From Pandoraea pulmonicola (GTDB lineage Bacteria > Pseudomonadota > Gammaproteobacteria > Burkholderiales > Burkholderiaceae): DNA of 64,000 nt. A program made the position numbers and the translations under genes. Numbering within the stretch: position 1 is the stretch's first letter; every line of letters starts with the position of its first letter. The notes beneath the pieces were generated by a model. It was given only the letters and a program-made list of their open reading frames with translations, made no database searches and had not been told where the DNA came from. Location: the NCBI RefSeq assembly GCF_000815105.2, contig NZ_CP010310.2, forward strand, positions 3,472,001 through 3,536,000, given 5' to 3'. Below are positions 23,176 to 31,969 of this stretch, piece after piece.

Positions 23176-24312
23176 TCAGGCGGGCGCCGCCACCATGGCA
23201 AACCGATCGATGGCAAACGCGTCGATCGGCGTCGACGTCTCGCCGTGGGTGACGAGATCGGCGAGCACTTCGCCCACACCCGGCGCAAGCAGAAAGCCTC
23301 CGCCCGAGAAGCCGAACGCGTGCGCGAGGCGCGGCGTGGTGCGGCTCATGCCGATGACCGGATTGCTGTCGGGCGTCTCGCCCTCCACGCCGCTCCAGGT
23401 GCGAATGAGCAGCGCGTTGCGTAGTGCGGGCAGCAAGGCGCAGGCCTCGCGCATGACGGCGCGCGTGGTGTCGGCCGAGGGCTGCGCGTATTCCCCGTTG
23501 CCGGTGCCGCGACCGCCGCCGATCACGCAATTGCCCCGTTCGACCTGCCGGGCGTAGACGCCGCCTCCGTACACGCCTAGGTTGTGGCCGATGAACTTCG
23601 GCAGCGGCTCGGTGACCCACATGTTCGGGTAGATGGCGTGCATCGGCACGCGCTCGCCGAACGCGCCTGCGATGTGATTCGCCCACGCGCCCGACGTATT
23701 GAGCAGCCAATCGGCGCTCACGTGCAGCGCATCGCCCTGAACGGGTTGCGCGCTCAACTGGAAACGCACGCCGTCGTACGCCATCGCGGTGATCGGCGTG
23801 CGTTCGTACACCTGCGCACCGAGCTGGCGCGCGGCACGCGCGAACGCGGGCGACACCAGACGCGGGTTGGCATGACCATCGCTCATGCACAGCGAGCCGC
23901 CGACGGCGCCCTCGCCTATCCAAGGAAAGCGCTGCCGGAATTCCCTGCCGCGCAGCACGGTCGTGGCCAGACCGTGACGGCCAGCCATTGCAGACCAGGC
24001 GTCCAGCGGCTCGAGATCGCTCTCGCGGCGCGCCAGGCGCAAGTGGCCCGAGCGCACGAACTCGCCGTCGATACCGATCAATTCGGGCAGGCGATCCCAG
24101 AGGCGCCGGGCGCGCATGGCCAGCGGCAATTGCTCCTCGGGACGGCCCTGACAGCGCACGCCGCCGTAATTCACGCCGCTCGCCTGCGCGCCGCAATAGC
24201 GGCGCTCGAACAGCGCCACGCGCAGGCCGCGCTCGGCGAGCGCGCGGGCGGCCGACGCGCCGACCAGCCCGCCGCCGGCAACGACCACGTCGTAATGCGG
24301 AACCTCACTCAT
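23176..24312 (-). CDS. DAO-type FAD oxidoreductase, oxidase beta-like subunit
   Basis: A 378-residue FAD enzyme with an N-terminal dinucleotide motif (DVVVAGGGLVGASAARALAE) and C-terminal family motifs (IRTWSGVEGETPDSNPVIG, FGFSGGGFLLAPGVGEVLAD). This is the glycine/sarcosine/D-amino-acid oxidase class. With the next two genes it forms the three-part set seen in HcnABC, octopine/nopaline oxidase and D-hydroxyproline dehydrogenase. This subunit would carry the substrate site. The ATG at 24312 overlaps the end of the alpha-subunit gene. The exact substrate is not determinable. Confidence 0.88.
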   Translation of the reverse strand: MSEVPHYDVVVAGGGLVGASAARALAERGLRVALFERRYCGAQASGVNYGGVRCQGRPEEQLPLAMRARRLWDRLPELIGIDGEFVRSGHLRLARRESDLEPLDAWSAMAGRHGLATTVLRGREFRQRFPWIGEGAVGGSLCMSDGHANPRLVSPAFARAARQLGAQVYERTPITAMAYDGVRFQLSAQPVQGDALHVSADWLLNTSGAWANHIAGAFGERVPMHAIYPNMWVTEPLPKFIGHNLGVYGGGVYARQVERGNCVIGGGRGTGNGEYAQPSADTTRAVMREACALLPALRNALLIRTWSGVEGETPDSNPVIGMSRTTPRLAHAFGFSGGGFLLAPGVGEVLADLVTHGETSTPIDAFAIDRFAMVAAPA

Positions 24313-25792
24313 CGCGAGCCTCCTCGGGAATGACCGCGACGTTTTCGTCGAACAGCATCGGGGCAATCGGAATCGGTTTGATCGGCGCTTGCGCGCGCAG
24401 GCGGCCCACTTGTGCCAGCGTCTGCCCACTTGCTTCGGCGAGCAGGTGGCACGCCGCCTCGCCGCACATGCGCCCCTGGCAACGTCCCATGCCCACGCGG
24501 GTGAGCGCCTTGAGACGATTGATTTCGGTCACGCCGTCGAAGCGCACGCACTCGCGCACGGCGCGCGCGTCGATCTCCTCGCAGCGGCACACGAGCATGT
24601 CGTCGGGCCAATGCACCGCGGGATCGTCCGGCAACGCGAACGCCTGCTCGATGCCCTCGCGAAAGCGTCGAATGCCGGCCAGCTTCCGGTCGATGAGCGC
24701 GGCGTCCGGCAGTTCGGGCAGCCCAGTCGCCGCGACGCCCAGATCCTCAAGCAGCGCGAGAGCGACGCGACGGCCGGCGAGTTCCGCGGCGTCGGCGCCG
24801 GCAATGCCGGCGCCATCGCCCGCCAGGTAGACGCCCGGCTGCGAACTGCGCCCTGCCGCATCACGCTCCGGCAGCCAGCAGCGGTTCAGATCGTCGAAGA
24901 CGAATCGACAGCCGGCGAGATCGGCGAGTTGCGTCTCGGGACGCAGGCCGAAGCCCAGACCGACCGCATTGCACGCGAGCGTGTGCTCGCGGCCGGCACG
25001 CCGCCAGCGAAGGGCACGCACGCCGGCGGTGCCGTCGATGCCCTCGAGCGTCACGCCATGTTCGATACGCACACCATGCGCACGCAGCCAGCCGACGTAG
25101 TAAAGCCCCTTGGCGAACGTGGCGGGCTGGTTGAGCAAACGCGGCGTCGCCCTTGCCTGATTCGCAAACGGGCTGGTATCGAGCACGGCGACCACGTTCG
25201 CGCCGACCTTCGCATATTGATAGGCCACCAGATACAGCAACGGACCGGTGCCCGCGAATACCACGCTGTCGCCGATCGCGCAGCCCTGCGCCTTGAGCGC
25301 CACCTGCGCGCCGCCCAGCGTGTACACGCCGGGCAGCGTCCAGCCCGGCAACGGCAGCACGCGATCGGTCGCGCCGCTGGCGATGATCAGATGCGTGTAC
25401 GGCACCGCGATCTCGCGCCCGCCGTGCATCGTATGAAGGCGTCGTTGCCCGCCGGGAGCTGCGGCGCCACCTGCGTCGTCGGTTGCGTTTGCGTCCGTGG
25501 TATCCGTTGCATCGCACGCCCACACGAGCGTATCGGGCCGATAGTCGAGCTTCGGCAGCAGCGCCGCCATCGTGGCGTGTATGGCGTCGGCCTTGCCCGC
25601 TTCAAAGCCGTACAACGTCTGCCTGCCGCGGGTGAAGCCAGCGTCGGCCGGTGGCTGACGATATATCTGTCCACCCCAGCGCGCGTTCTCGTCGAGCACG
25701 ACAGGACGCAGGCCCGCCGCGACGAGTGTCTGCGCGGCACGCACGCCGGCGGGTCCCGCGCCGACGATCACGATCCCGGTGCGCTCACCCAT
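24305..25792 (-). CDS. FAD/NAD(P)-dependent oxidoreductase with BFD-like 2Fe-2S tail, alpha-like subunit
   Basis: A 495-residue protein. The N-terminal Rossmann motif is GIVIVGAGPAGVRAAQTLVA and WGGQIYRQP follows. A second nucleotide-binding motif lies around GDSVVFAGTGPLLYLVAYQY. A C-terminal bacterioferritin-associated-ferredoxin-like [2Fe-2S] module has Cys residues in MLVCRCEEIDARAV and GRCQGRMCGEA. It matches HcnB/OoxA-type alpha subunits. Genes on both sides overlap it by eight bases, so the three oxidase subunits are probably made together. It likely passes electrons from the beta flavin toward a quinone or other acceptor. Confidence 0.9.
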   Translation of the reverse strand: MGERTGIVIVGAGPAGVRAAQTLVAAGLRPVVLDENARWGGQIYRQPPADAGFTRGRQTLYGFEAGKADAIHATMAALLPKLDYRPDTLVWACDATDTTDANATDDAGGAAAPGGQRRLHTMHGGREIAVPYTHLIIASGATDRVLPLPGWTLPGVYTLGGAQVALKAQGCAIGDSVVFAGTGPLLYLVAYQYAKVGANVVAVLDTSPFANQARATPRLLNQPATFAKGLYYVGWLRAHGVRIEHGVTLEGIDGTAGVRALRWRRAGREHTLACNAVGLGFGLRPETQLADLAGCRFVFDDLNRCWLPERDAAGRSSQPGVYLAGDGAGIAGADAAELAGRRVALALLEDLGVAATGLPELPDAALIDRKLAGIRRFREGIEQAFALPDDPAVHWPDDMLVCRCEEIDARAVRECVRFDGVTEINRLKALTRVGMGRCQGRMCGEAACHLLAEASGQTLAQVGRLRAQAPIKPIPIAPMLFDENVAVIPEEARDE

Positions 25793-26201
25793 GCGAGCCT
25801 CCCGGTGTCGCCACCGTCCGCGTCGGCGCGTCGGCGAACCCGGCGGCCTCCGCCCTGCGCGTCACGATTCGCATGCCGGGCTGCACGAGTGTCGAGCACG
25901 CGCGCAGGCGCGTGAGCTGCGCCTCGCCGCCCGGCATCGGGCCGGACTCGCAGCGCACCCAGCAGTCCTGACACGCGCCGATCAGACAGAAGCCCGCGCG
26001 CGGTGCACCGCTGAATTCGCTCACGCGCACATGGCGCTGATGCGTAAGGATGGCGGTAAGCAGGGTGTCGCCCGCAAGCGCCTCCACCGGCTCGCCATCG
26101 AGATAGAACGTGACAGGTGCGCGTGAGGTCTCCGCCAGGCGTGCGAGTTGCGGACGATCCTGTGCACGCGGGTCTTGCGGCGTTCGAGTCAGACGTGACA
26201 T
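25785..26201 (-). CDS. small (2Fe-2S)-binding oxidase subunit (HcnA/gamma-like)
   Basis: A 138-residue ferredoxin-like subunit (Fer2_4 type). It has VTFYLDGEPVEALAGDTLLT, then the cysteines in GFCLIGACQDCWVRC and a last one in LRACSTLV. This is the 2Fe-2S pattern of HcnA and D-hydroxyproline dehydrogenase gamma subunits. The ATG at 26201 is preferred to the one six bases upstream because AAGAAG then has better spacing. It starts 23 bp after the permease gene and overlaps the alpha subunit. The frame is open far upstream, but that part is only a shifted reading of the permease. Confidence 0.88.
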   Translation of the reverse strand: MSRLTRTPQDPRAQDRPQLARLAETSRAPVTFYLDGEPVEALAGDTLLTAILTHQRHVRVSEFSGAPRAGFCLIGACQDCWVRCESGPMPGGEAQLTRLRACSTLVQPGMRIVTRRAEAAGFADAPTRTVATPGGSHG

Positions 26202-26224
26202 GAGCATCTTCTTTGTGCGTGCGT

Positions 26225-27019
26225 TCAATGCTGGCCGATAAGGATGCGATTCAGGCCGTAGACGCGATCGAGCAGCAGCATCGCCCCGAGCGTGATGGCG
26301 ATGACCAGTGCCGAGACGGACGCCATCATCGGATCGATCGACTCGGTCGCGTACATGTACATGCGCACCGGCAGCGTGACCGTTTGCGGCGACGTGAGGA
26401 AGACCGACATCGTGAGCTCGTCGAAGCTGTTGATGAAGGCAAGCAACCAGCCGCCGGTGATGCCCGGCAGGATCATCGGCATGGTCACCCGCCGAAACGT
26501 CGTCCAGGCACCGGCGCCCAGCGAGGCGGCCGCGTGTTCGACGCTCCGATCGAGCCCGCTGATCGCGGCCAGCACGAGCCGCATGATGAACGGCGTGACC
26601 ATGATCATGTGCGCGAAGATCAGTGCACCGAACGAGCCCGTCACGCCGAGCATGGCGAAAAAGCGCAGCAACGCGATGCCGAGCACGAGCCCGGGAATGA
26701 CCAGCGGCGAGAGCAGCAGACCGTTGAGGAAGTCGCGCCCCGGAAAGCGCGAGCGGCCGATGGCGAGCGCCGCCGGCAAGGCAAGCGCCAGCGACAGCGT
26801 GGCCGACAGGAACGCGAGCTTCAGGCTGGTGAAGAACGACTCGATGAAATCCGGGAAGTCGAGAATCGCGCGGAACCAACGCAGCGACAGGCCGCGCGTC
26901 GGCAGCGAGAGCGTCTGCTCCGGCGTGAACGCGACCAGCACCACGATGATCATCGGGGCGAGGACGAAAAGGATGACGAGCGAGTGGAACGCGAGCGCCA
27001 GGGGGCTGTTTTTACGCAT
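26225..27019 (-). CDS. ABC transporter permease (PotC-like)
   Basis: A 264-residue inner-membrane permease with six hydrophobic segments and the EAA loop (EHAAASLGAGAWTTFRRVTM, then PMILPGITGG) that contacts the ATPase. It has the PotC-type N-terminus MRKNSPLALAFHSLVILFVL and FDELTMSVFL in the fifth segment region, typical of PotC/PotI. It pairs with the PotB-like permease 39 bp upstream in the same operon. Confidence 0.92.
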   Translation of the reverse strand: MRKNSPLALAFHSLVILFVLAPMIIVVLVAFTPEQTLSLPTRGLSLRWFRAILDFPDFIESFFTSLKLAFLSATLSLALALPAALAIGRSRFPGRDFLNGLLLSPLVIPGLVLGIALLRFFAMLGVTGSFGALIFAHMIMVTPFIMRLVLAAISGLDRSVEHAAASLGAGAWTTFRRVTMPMILPGITGGWLLAFINSFDELTMSVFLTSPQTVTLPVRMYMYATESIDPMMASVSALVIAITLGAMLLLDRVYGLNRILIGQH

Positions 27020-27058
27020 GATGGCGATTCGATGCTGTGCGGTGAGAGGGGGTCGGCC

Positions 27059-27973
27059 TCAGCCCATGCTGCGCGAATAACGGCGCTCGAGCAGGCGGTA
27101 ATAGGTCAGCATCACGAGCAGGTTCGCGACGAGCAGCAGCACGGCGATGGTCGCGCCCAGCGGCCAGTTCAGCGAACTGAGGAACTGGTCGTACACGGCG
27201 GTGGCGGCGACCTTCAGGCGGCGTCCCCCCAGCAGGCTCGGAATCGCGAAGGCGCTCGCCGACAGACCGAACACCATCAGGCTGCCCGACAGAATGCCGG
27301 GCACGAGTTGCGGCAGCACGATGCGGCGCAGGGTCGTCGCCGGCGACGCCATGAGCGACAGCGCGGCGTTCTCGGTCTGCGGGTCGAGCCGCTGCAGCGA
27401 CGTCCACACCGGGATCACCATGAACGGCAACATCACGTGCACGAGCGCAACGACGATGGCAAAGTTGGTGTACTCCATCTTGTACGGCCCCATGTCCACG
27501 AGCGCGAAGGCCTGATTGATCAGACCGCCGGAGCTCAGCAGCATGCTCCAGCCGAACGCGCGCACCACGATCGACACCAGCAGCGGCGAGAGAATCACCA
27601 GCAGGAACAGCGAGCGCCACGGGTCGCCCATCCGAGAGAGCACGTAGGCTTCCAACGTGCCCACGACGGCGCACACCGCCGTGACCGTGAGCGAGATGCC
27701 GAAGGTGCGCAGGAAGATCGTGTGGAAGTACGTGTCGAACAGCACTTCCCTATAGTTCCCGAACTGGAATGCCGCAATCGGGCCGCTCGCGGGATCGAAC
27801 TGATAGAACGTGAGCGCGAGCGTCATCAGCAGCGGAATGAGCACCAGCGCCACGAAGAGCAGCATGGCCGGCGCGCTCATGATCCACATGGGCAGATAGG
27901 CGTGCCAGGGCGCCCGGGTGCCCGACGCCCCGCGCGCGCGCTTGATGGTGGCCGCTTGCAGTGTCTCAGCCAT
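27059..27973 (-). CDS. ABC transporter permease (PotB-like)
   Basis: A 304-residue permease with six hydrophobic segments after a polar N-terminus. It has LMTLALTFYQFDPASG in the first loop, AFGWSMLLSSGGLINQAF, and the EAA loop TENAALSLMASPATTLRRIV. This is the PotB/PotH type. GGGGAG lies before the ATG at 27973, which overlaps the ATPase stop by eight bases. The Met nine codons upstream has no such site. Confidence 0.92.
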   Translation of the reverse strand: MAETLQAATIKRARGASGTRAPWHAYLPMWIMSAPAMLLFVALVLIPLLMTLALTFYQFDPASGPIAAFQFGNYREVLFDTYFHTIFLRTFGISLTVTAVCAVVGTLEAYVLSRMGDPWRSLFLLVILSPLLVSIVVRAFGWSMLLSSGGLINQAFALVDMGPYKMEYTNFAIVVALVHVMLPFMVIPVWTSLQRLDPQTENAALSLMASPATTLRRIVLPQLVPGILSGSLMVFGLSASAFAIPSLLGGRRLKVAATAVYDQFLSSLNWPLGATIAVLLLVANLLVMLTYYRLLERRYSRSMG

Positions 27974-29093
27974 GGGCGCGCTCCCCGGCGTTCCCGGCAT
28001 TCCCGGTGTTTGGCGAGATGAAGCGCACGGCTTCAGCCTGCCAGTCGAGTCCGACCGAGGCGCCCTCGCCCAGCGGTTCGCCGCCTTCGTTCTGGCAGCT
28101 CACGAGCACTTCGCCCAGCGCGCTGTCCACGCGATAGAGCCACTGGCTGCCGAGGAAGAAGCGGCTTGTCACGGTCGCCGGCAAACGCCCCGCCGACGGC
28201 TCGCACAACCGCACCTTCTCGGGACGCAGGCACAGCGTGATGGCGTCGCCCACGGCGGCGTTGCGCTCGTGCGCCGGGAGGTCGGCGAGCCGTGCACGCT
28301 GGGTGAGCCGAGTGAGTTGCGAGCCGAACTCGACGTGCAGATGATCGTCGTCGCGCGCCGCCACGCGGCCAGCCAGCATGTTGGCCTTGCCGATGAACTG
28401 CGAGACGAACGCCGTCTCGGGACGCTCGTAGGCACGGTACGGCGTGTCGACCTGCGTGATGCGTCCGGCCTCCATCACCACGACCCGGTCGCTGATCGAG
28501 AGCGCTTCGGACTGGTCGTGTGTGACCATGATCGTGGTCGTGCCGATCTTGCGCTGAATGGCGCGCAGCTCGAACTGCATCTCCTCACGCAGCTTGGCGT
28601 CGAGGTTGGACATCGGCTCGTCGAGCAGCAGCACCGGCGGCGCAATCACGACCGCGCGCGCGATCGCCACGCGCTGACGCTGCCCGCCCGACAGCTCGCG
28701 CGGGAAGCGATGACCGAGCTTGTCGAGACGCACGAGCGCGAGCGCCTCGCGAATGCGTGCCTGACGCTCGGACCTCTCCACGCCGCGCATCTCCAGACCG
28801 AAGCCGACGTTATCCGCCACGGTCATGTGCGGGAACAGGGCGTAACTCTGGAACACGATGCCCAGCCCGCGCTTGTTGGGACGCATGTGCGTGATGTCGC
28901 GTCCGTCGAGCGCAATGTGCCCGGTCGTGGTCTCGACGAAACCCGCGATCATCTGCAGGGTGGTCGTCTTGCCGCAGCCCGACGGGCCGAGCAGCGAGAC
29001 GAACTCCCCCTTCTCCACCGAGAGATTGACGTTCGAGACGGCATGCAAGTCGCCAAACGTCTTGGAAACATCCGTCAAAGTCAGAAAAGACAT
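27966..29093 (-). CDS. ABC transporter ATP-binding protein (PotA-like)
   Basis: A 375-residue ATPase: Walker A GPSGCGKTT, Q-loop, signature LSGGQRQRVAIARAVVIAPP, Walker B VLLLDEPMSNLD, and the switch His in VTHDQSEAL. A C-terminal TOBE-like region of about 120 residues follows, as in PotA/MalK-type proteins. It is the first gene of the seven-gene operon. The ATG at 29093 is preferred over the Met six codons upstream because the family begins MSFLTLTDVSKTF. An operator-like palindrome lies about 110 bases upstream. Confidence 0.93.
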   Translation of the reverse strand: MSFLTLTDVSKTFGDLHAVSNVNLSVEKGEFVSLLGPSGCGKTTTLQMIAGFVETTTGHIALDGRDITHMRPNKRGLGIVFQSYALFPHMTVADNVGFGLEMRGVERSERQARIREALALVRLDKLGHRFPRELSGGQRQRVAIARAVVIAPPVLLLDEPMSNLDAKLREEMQFELRAIQRKIGTTTIMVTHDQSEALSISDRVVVMEAGRITQVDTPYRAYERPETAFVSQFIGKANMLAGRVAARDDDHLHVEFGSQLTRLTQRARLADLPAHERNAAVGDAITLCLRPEKVRLCEPSAGRLPATVTSRFFLGSQWLYRVDSALGEVLVSCQNEGGEPLGEGASVGLDWQAEAVRFISPNTGNAGNAGERAHG

Positions 29094-29204
29094 GTCGCTA
29101 CCTTCGGGCACCTACGCGCCACAGCTATGCAATTGCACTGAACAGTAGCCAGCCAAATTGCACGCCGCAAGATAACGATTCCATGAAATGATATAAATCT
29201 CATG

Positions 29205-29227
29205 AATATTCCGTTTGACGAAATATT
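29205..29227. promoter_or_regulatory. candidate IclR operator 1 (operon side)
   Basis: ATATTCCGTTTGACGAAATA lies in a local AT-rich region. It is an imperfect palindrome (TATTcCG...CGaAATA) that recurs in nearly reverse-complement form at 29356-29378. It sits about 112 bases upstream of the ATPase start. Confidence 0.6.
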
Positions 29228-29355
29228 TAAGGAACCAACGTCGACTTTCGTTTCGCAACAGCATCTTGGGATAATCCCTAATCACCATAAAATATCGTGT
29301 ATTTTTGCAATTTCCGAGGTATCCCGGTAGTTTTCAATCCGTATCGGCTTAAGTT

Positions 29356-29378
29356 AGTATTTCGTTTGACGGAATATT
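29356..29378. promoter_or_regulatory. candidate IclR operator 2 (autoregulatory)
   Basis: GTATTTCGTTTGACGGAATA is the second copy of the palindrome. It ends ten bases before the ATG of the IclR gene at 29389, where a bound protein would block that gene's own expression. Confidence 0.6.
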
Positions 29379-29388
29379 TGAGAACACG

Positions 29389-30273
29389 ATGAGCACCTCC
29401 GATTCAACCCACACGCCGAAGTCGTCACCGTCCTCGGCCGCACCGGAGTCCGCGGGCGCGGGCATCCTGCAGCGCACCTTTGCCGTCATTCGCGCGCTGG
29501 GCGCCGCCAAGCCCGAGGGCGAGCGCGTCACGCACATCGCCAAGGCCGTGGGGCTGAGTCAGGCCACCGTGCACCGCATTCTTCATGCGCTCATCGCGGA
29601 ACAGGTCGTGGAGCAGGACGTGACATCCAAGCTCTACCGGCTGAGCGTCGACTTCTTCGCGATGGCCTCGCAGGCAGGCAATCCGAGCGGCATGCGCACG
29701 CTGTGCCGCCCGTCGTTGCTGCGCCTGTGCGCAAGCCTGGGCGACACGATCTTCCTGCTCGTGCGCAGCAGCTTCGACGCCGTCTGTCTGGACATGTGCG
29801 AGGGCCCCTTTCCGATCCGTTCGTTCACGGGCGACATCGGCGGGCGCGTGGCGCTCGGCGTCGGTCAGGGCAGTCTGGCCATTCTGGCGTTCCTGCCGGA
29901 AGCCGAGCGCGAGGAGATCATTCGTTTCAACGTGCCGCGTCTGCGCGGCTACGGCGTGCTCGACGAGGTCTATCTGCGCACGGAGATCGAGCGGGTACGC
30001 CAGTTAGGCTACGCGGGCAGCAATAGCGGAGTGCTCGATGGCATGGCCGGAGTGGCCGTGCCGATCTTCGACCGCACCGGCAACGCGGTGGGCGCCCTGA
30101 GCGTGGGCACGCTTGCGGCGCGGCTGACGCCGGATCGTCTACCGATGGTGGTGGAGTTGCTGCGCCGCCAGGCGGAACTGGTCGGACCCCAGACCAATCC
30201 GTTCGACGTCGCCATGCGCCGGCCGATGTACGGCGTCACCCGTGCGCTGACGACCGAACCGATCGCCGGGTAA
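29389..30273 (+). CDS. IclR family transcriptional regulator
   Basis: A 294-residue regulator. A winged HTH lies at residues about 25-85 (LQRTFAVIRALGAAKPEGER, VTHIAKAVGLSQATVHRIL). A C-terminal IclR ligand domain follows (GDTIFLLVRSSFDAVCLDM, GVLDGMAGVAVPIFDRTGNA). It is divergent from the ABC/oxidase operon and, with the twin palindromes between them, is its likely regulator, responding to the transported compound or a breakdown product. Ligand unknown. Confidence 0.92.
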   Translation: MSTSDSTHTPKSSPSSAAPESAGAGILQRTFAVIRALGAAKPEGERVTHIAKAVGLSQATVHRILHALIAEQVVEQDVTSKLYRLSVDFFAMASQAGNPSGMRTLCRPSLLRLCASLGDTIFLLVRSSFDAVCLDMCEGPFPIRSFTGDIGGRVALGVGQGSLAILAFLPEAEREEIIRFNVPRLRGYGVLDEVYLRTEIERVRQLGYAGSNSGVLDGMAGVAVPIFDRTGNAVGALSVGTLAARLTPDRLPMVVELLRRQAELVGPQTNPFDVAMRRPMYGVTRALTTEPIAG

Positions 30274-30417
30274 TCGAGGCGGAAAGACAGCCGGAAAAAT
30301 GACAGCCGAAAATGGCCAGCCGTCCGCACGCGCGCCTGCGAGAATGTCGCGCGGGTCCGCCGACAAATCAACGCATCCCCCTTCACCACCCGCGGCCCCT
30401 TCTTGCGGAGACGATTC

Positions 30418-30894
30418 ATGGCATCAGGCGAACACGAGTACCGGATCGACGTCGAATGGACCGGCAACGAGGGCAGCGGCACGTCGGGCTACCGGACATA
30501 CGGACGCAATCACGAAATTCGCGCGTCCGGCAAACCGTCGATTCCCGGCTCGTCCGACCCGGCGTTTCGCGGCGACGCCTCGCGCTGGAATCCGGAAGAC
30601 CTGCTGGTCGCCTCGGCGAGCGCCTGCCACAAGCTCTGGTATCTGCATCTGTGCTCGGATGCCGGCATCGTCGTGGAGCACTATCGCGACGAGGCCGTGG
30701 GCACGATGATCGACACGGCCACCGAAGGCCGCTTCACGAAGATCGTTCTGCATCCGCATGTGACCATTCGCGCCGGCGGCGACGTGGCGCTCGCCAGAAC
30801 GCTGCATCACGCGGCTCACGAGAAGTGCTACGTCGCGAACTCGGTCAACTTCCCCATCGAATGCGAACCGGTCATCGATACGATCGAGGTCTGA
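30418..30894 (+). CDS. OsmC family protein
   Basis: A 158-residue OsmC/Ohr-fold protein: YGRNHEIRASGKPSIPGSSD, then WNPEDLLVASASACHKLWYL with the first redox Cys, and AHEKCYVANSVNFP with the second. These two cysteines are the peroxidase pair that reduces organic hydroperoxides. GGAG precedes the ATG at 30418; the upstream Met at 30403 has no clear site. It is single, in the same direction as the IclR gene and 145 bp after it, with the GST convergent. A role in peroxide defence is the family expectation. Confidence 0.9.
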   Translation: MASGEHEYRIDVEWTGNEGSGTSGYRTYGRNHEIRASGKPSIPGSSDPAFRGDASRWNPEDLLVASASACHKLWYLHLCSDAGIVVEHYRDEAVGTMIDTATEGRFTKIVLHPHVTIRAGGDVALARTLHHAAHEKCYVANSVNFPIECEPVIDTIEV

Positions 30895-30986
30895 TCCGTC
30901 CCCTGCGGGGAAGCGCCGCGACGTCCTGATGCCGCGGTGCGCGCAGCGCGTGACAGTGCACGTCGCCCGGCGGCATGCGCCCGAAC

Positions 30987-31625
30987 TCAGGCTGCCAGAC
31001 GCTTGGCCAATTCCGCATCGCGCTGTTGCGCGCGCACGAACGAATCGCGCGCGCGGAAGCGCTCGACGTAGCCCTTCACGGCAGGCGTTTCCGGCACGAG
31101 CTTGAATTGCGTGAGGAAGTGCATCGCGTTGCCCCACAGCGCGTCGGCGGCGGTAAACGTGTCGCCCAGCCACCACAGCCCGGCATCTTGCGAGAGATGC
31201 CGCTCCAGCGTCCACATGACCGAATCGTAGTCGCCGTACGGCGAACGGGAACGCTCGGCGCCCGCGCGCCCGAGCGACTTGTCGACGACCGCGGGCTCGA
31301 CACACGACCCGTAGTACACCATCCAGCGCAGATACGGCCCCCGCCTCGGATCGCCAGGCGCCGGGGCGAGCCCCTTCTCCGGATACAGCTCCGCCAGATA
31401 CATGTAGACGGCAGCCTGCTCGGTGATCACGGCGTCGCCGTGGCGGATCGCGGGCACCTTGCCCATCGGGTTGATTTCCAGATACTCCGAGCCGCGCTGC
31501 TCGCCCGAGGCAAAGCGCAGCAGATGGAGATCGTGTTCGGCCTGCAGTTCGTCGAGCAGTACCAATACGCCGGACGAACGGGTGTTGGGCGCGTGGTAGA
31601 ACGTGATGCGTCGATCGGTCGTCAT
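30987..31625 (-). CDS. glutathione S-transferase
   Basis: A 212-residue GST. The N-terminal thioredoxin-like domain has ITFYHAPNTRSSGVLVLLDE (Ser in the active-site loop), the cis-Pro segment NPMGKVPAIRHGDAVITEQA and the SNAIL/TRAIL-type ITEQAAVYMYLAE. A helical C-terminal domain with FTAADALWG follows. It is of the bacterial beta/theta-like kind. GGAGAG lies before the ATG at 31625. It is monocistronic. Confidence 0.9.
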   Translation of the reverse strand: MTTDRRITFYHAPNTRSSGVLVLLDELQAEHDLHLLRFASGEQRGSEYLEINPMGKVPAIRHGDAVITEQAAVYMYLAELYPEKGLAPAPGDPRRGPYLRWMVYYGSCVEPAVVDKSLGRAGAERSRSPYGDYDSVMWTLERHLSQDAGLWWLGDTFTAADALWGNAMHFLTQFKLVPETPAVKGYVERFRARDSFVRAQQRDAELAKRLAA

Positions 31626-31827
31626 AAGTTCTCTCCAGTCTCGAGGGGGCCCGGCGCCTGCTCCAGGTGCGGCTGCCATCGCATGACCGGAATGTTACTT
31701 CATGCGGGCGACGAGTCGTTTGCCCGAGCGGGTGCGGCGCGATCATGGGGACCGGACTGGGACGGGACCATGAAATACTTCGCGCACATCTGATCCGGCA
31801 CGCGCTCCCCGCATCGTGCCGTTTGTA

Positions 31828-31861
31828 CGGCCCGCAGCTCACCCTGCGGGCCGCCTTTTTC
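31828..31861 (+). terminator. strong intrinsic terminator with no upstream gene
   Basis: The 10-bp stem CGGCCCGCAG/CTGCGGGCCG is followed by CCTTTTT. Upstream on the plus strand (31626-31827) there is no protein gene beyond a seven-codon frame MKYFAHI (31770-31793). It could end a short untranslated RNA or act as an attenuator for the flavin reductase gene at 31970. Confidence 0.6.
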
Positions 31862-31969
31862 GGAGGACGCGAGCCACGCTATCATGGATCGCTCGCCATC
31901 GCGGTCGACCGTCGAACCGCCGCGCCGATGGCATCGCTCCAATCCCGCTACGTCCGCCGAGTGCCTGAC

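Noticed and set aside
26213..28021. 602-codon plus-strand open frame opposite the ABC permeases
   Set aside because: The sequence is almost entirely charged (His, Arg, Glu, Gln) and lies antisense to two clear permease genes.
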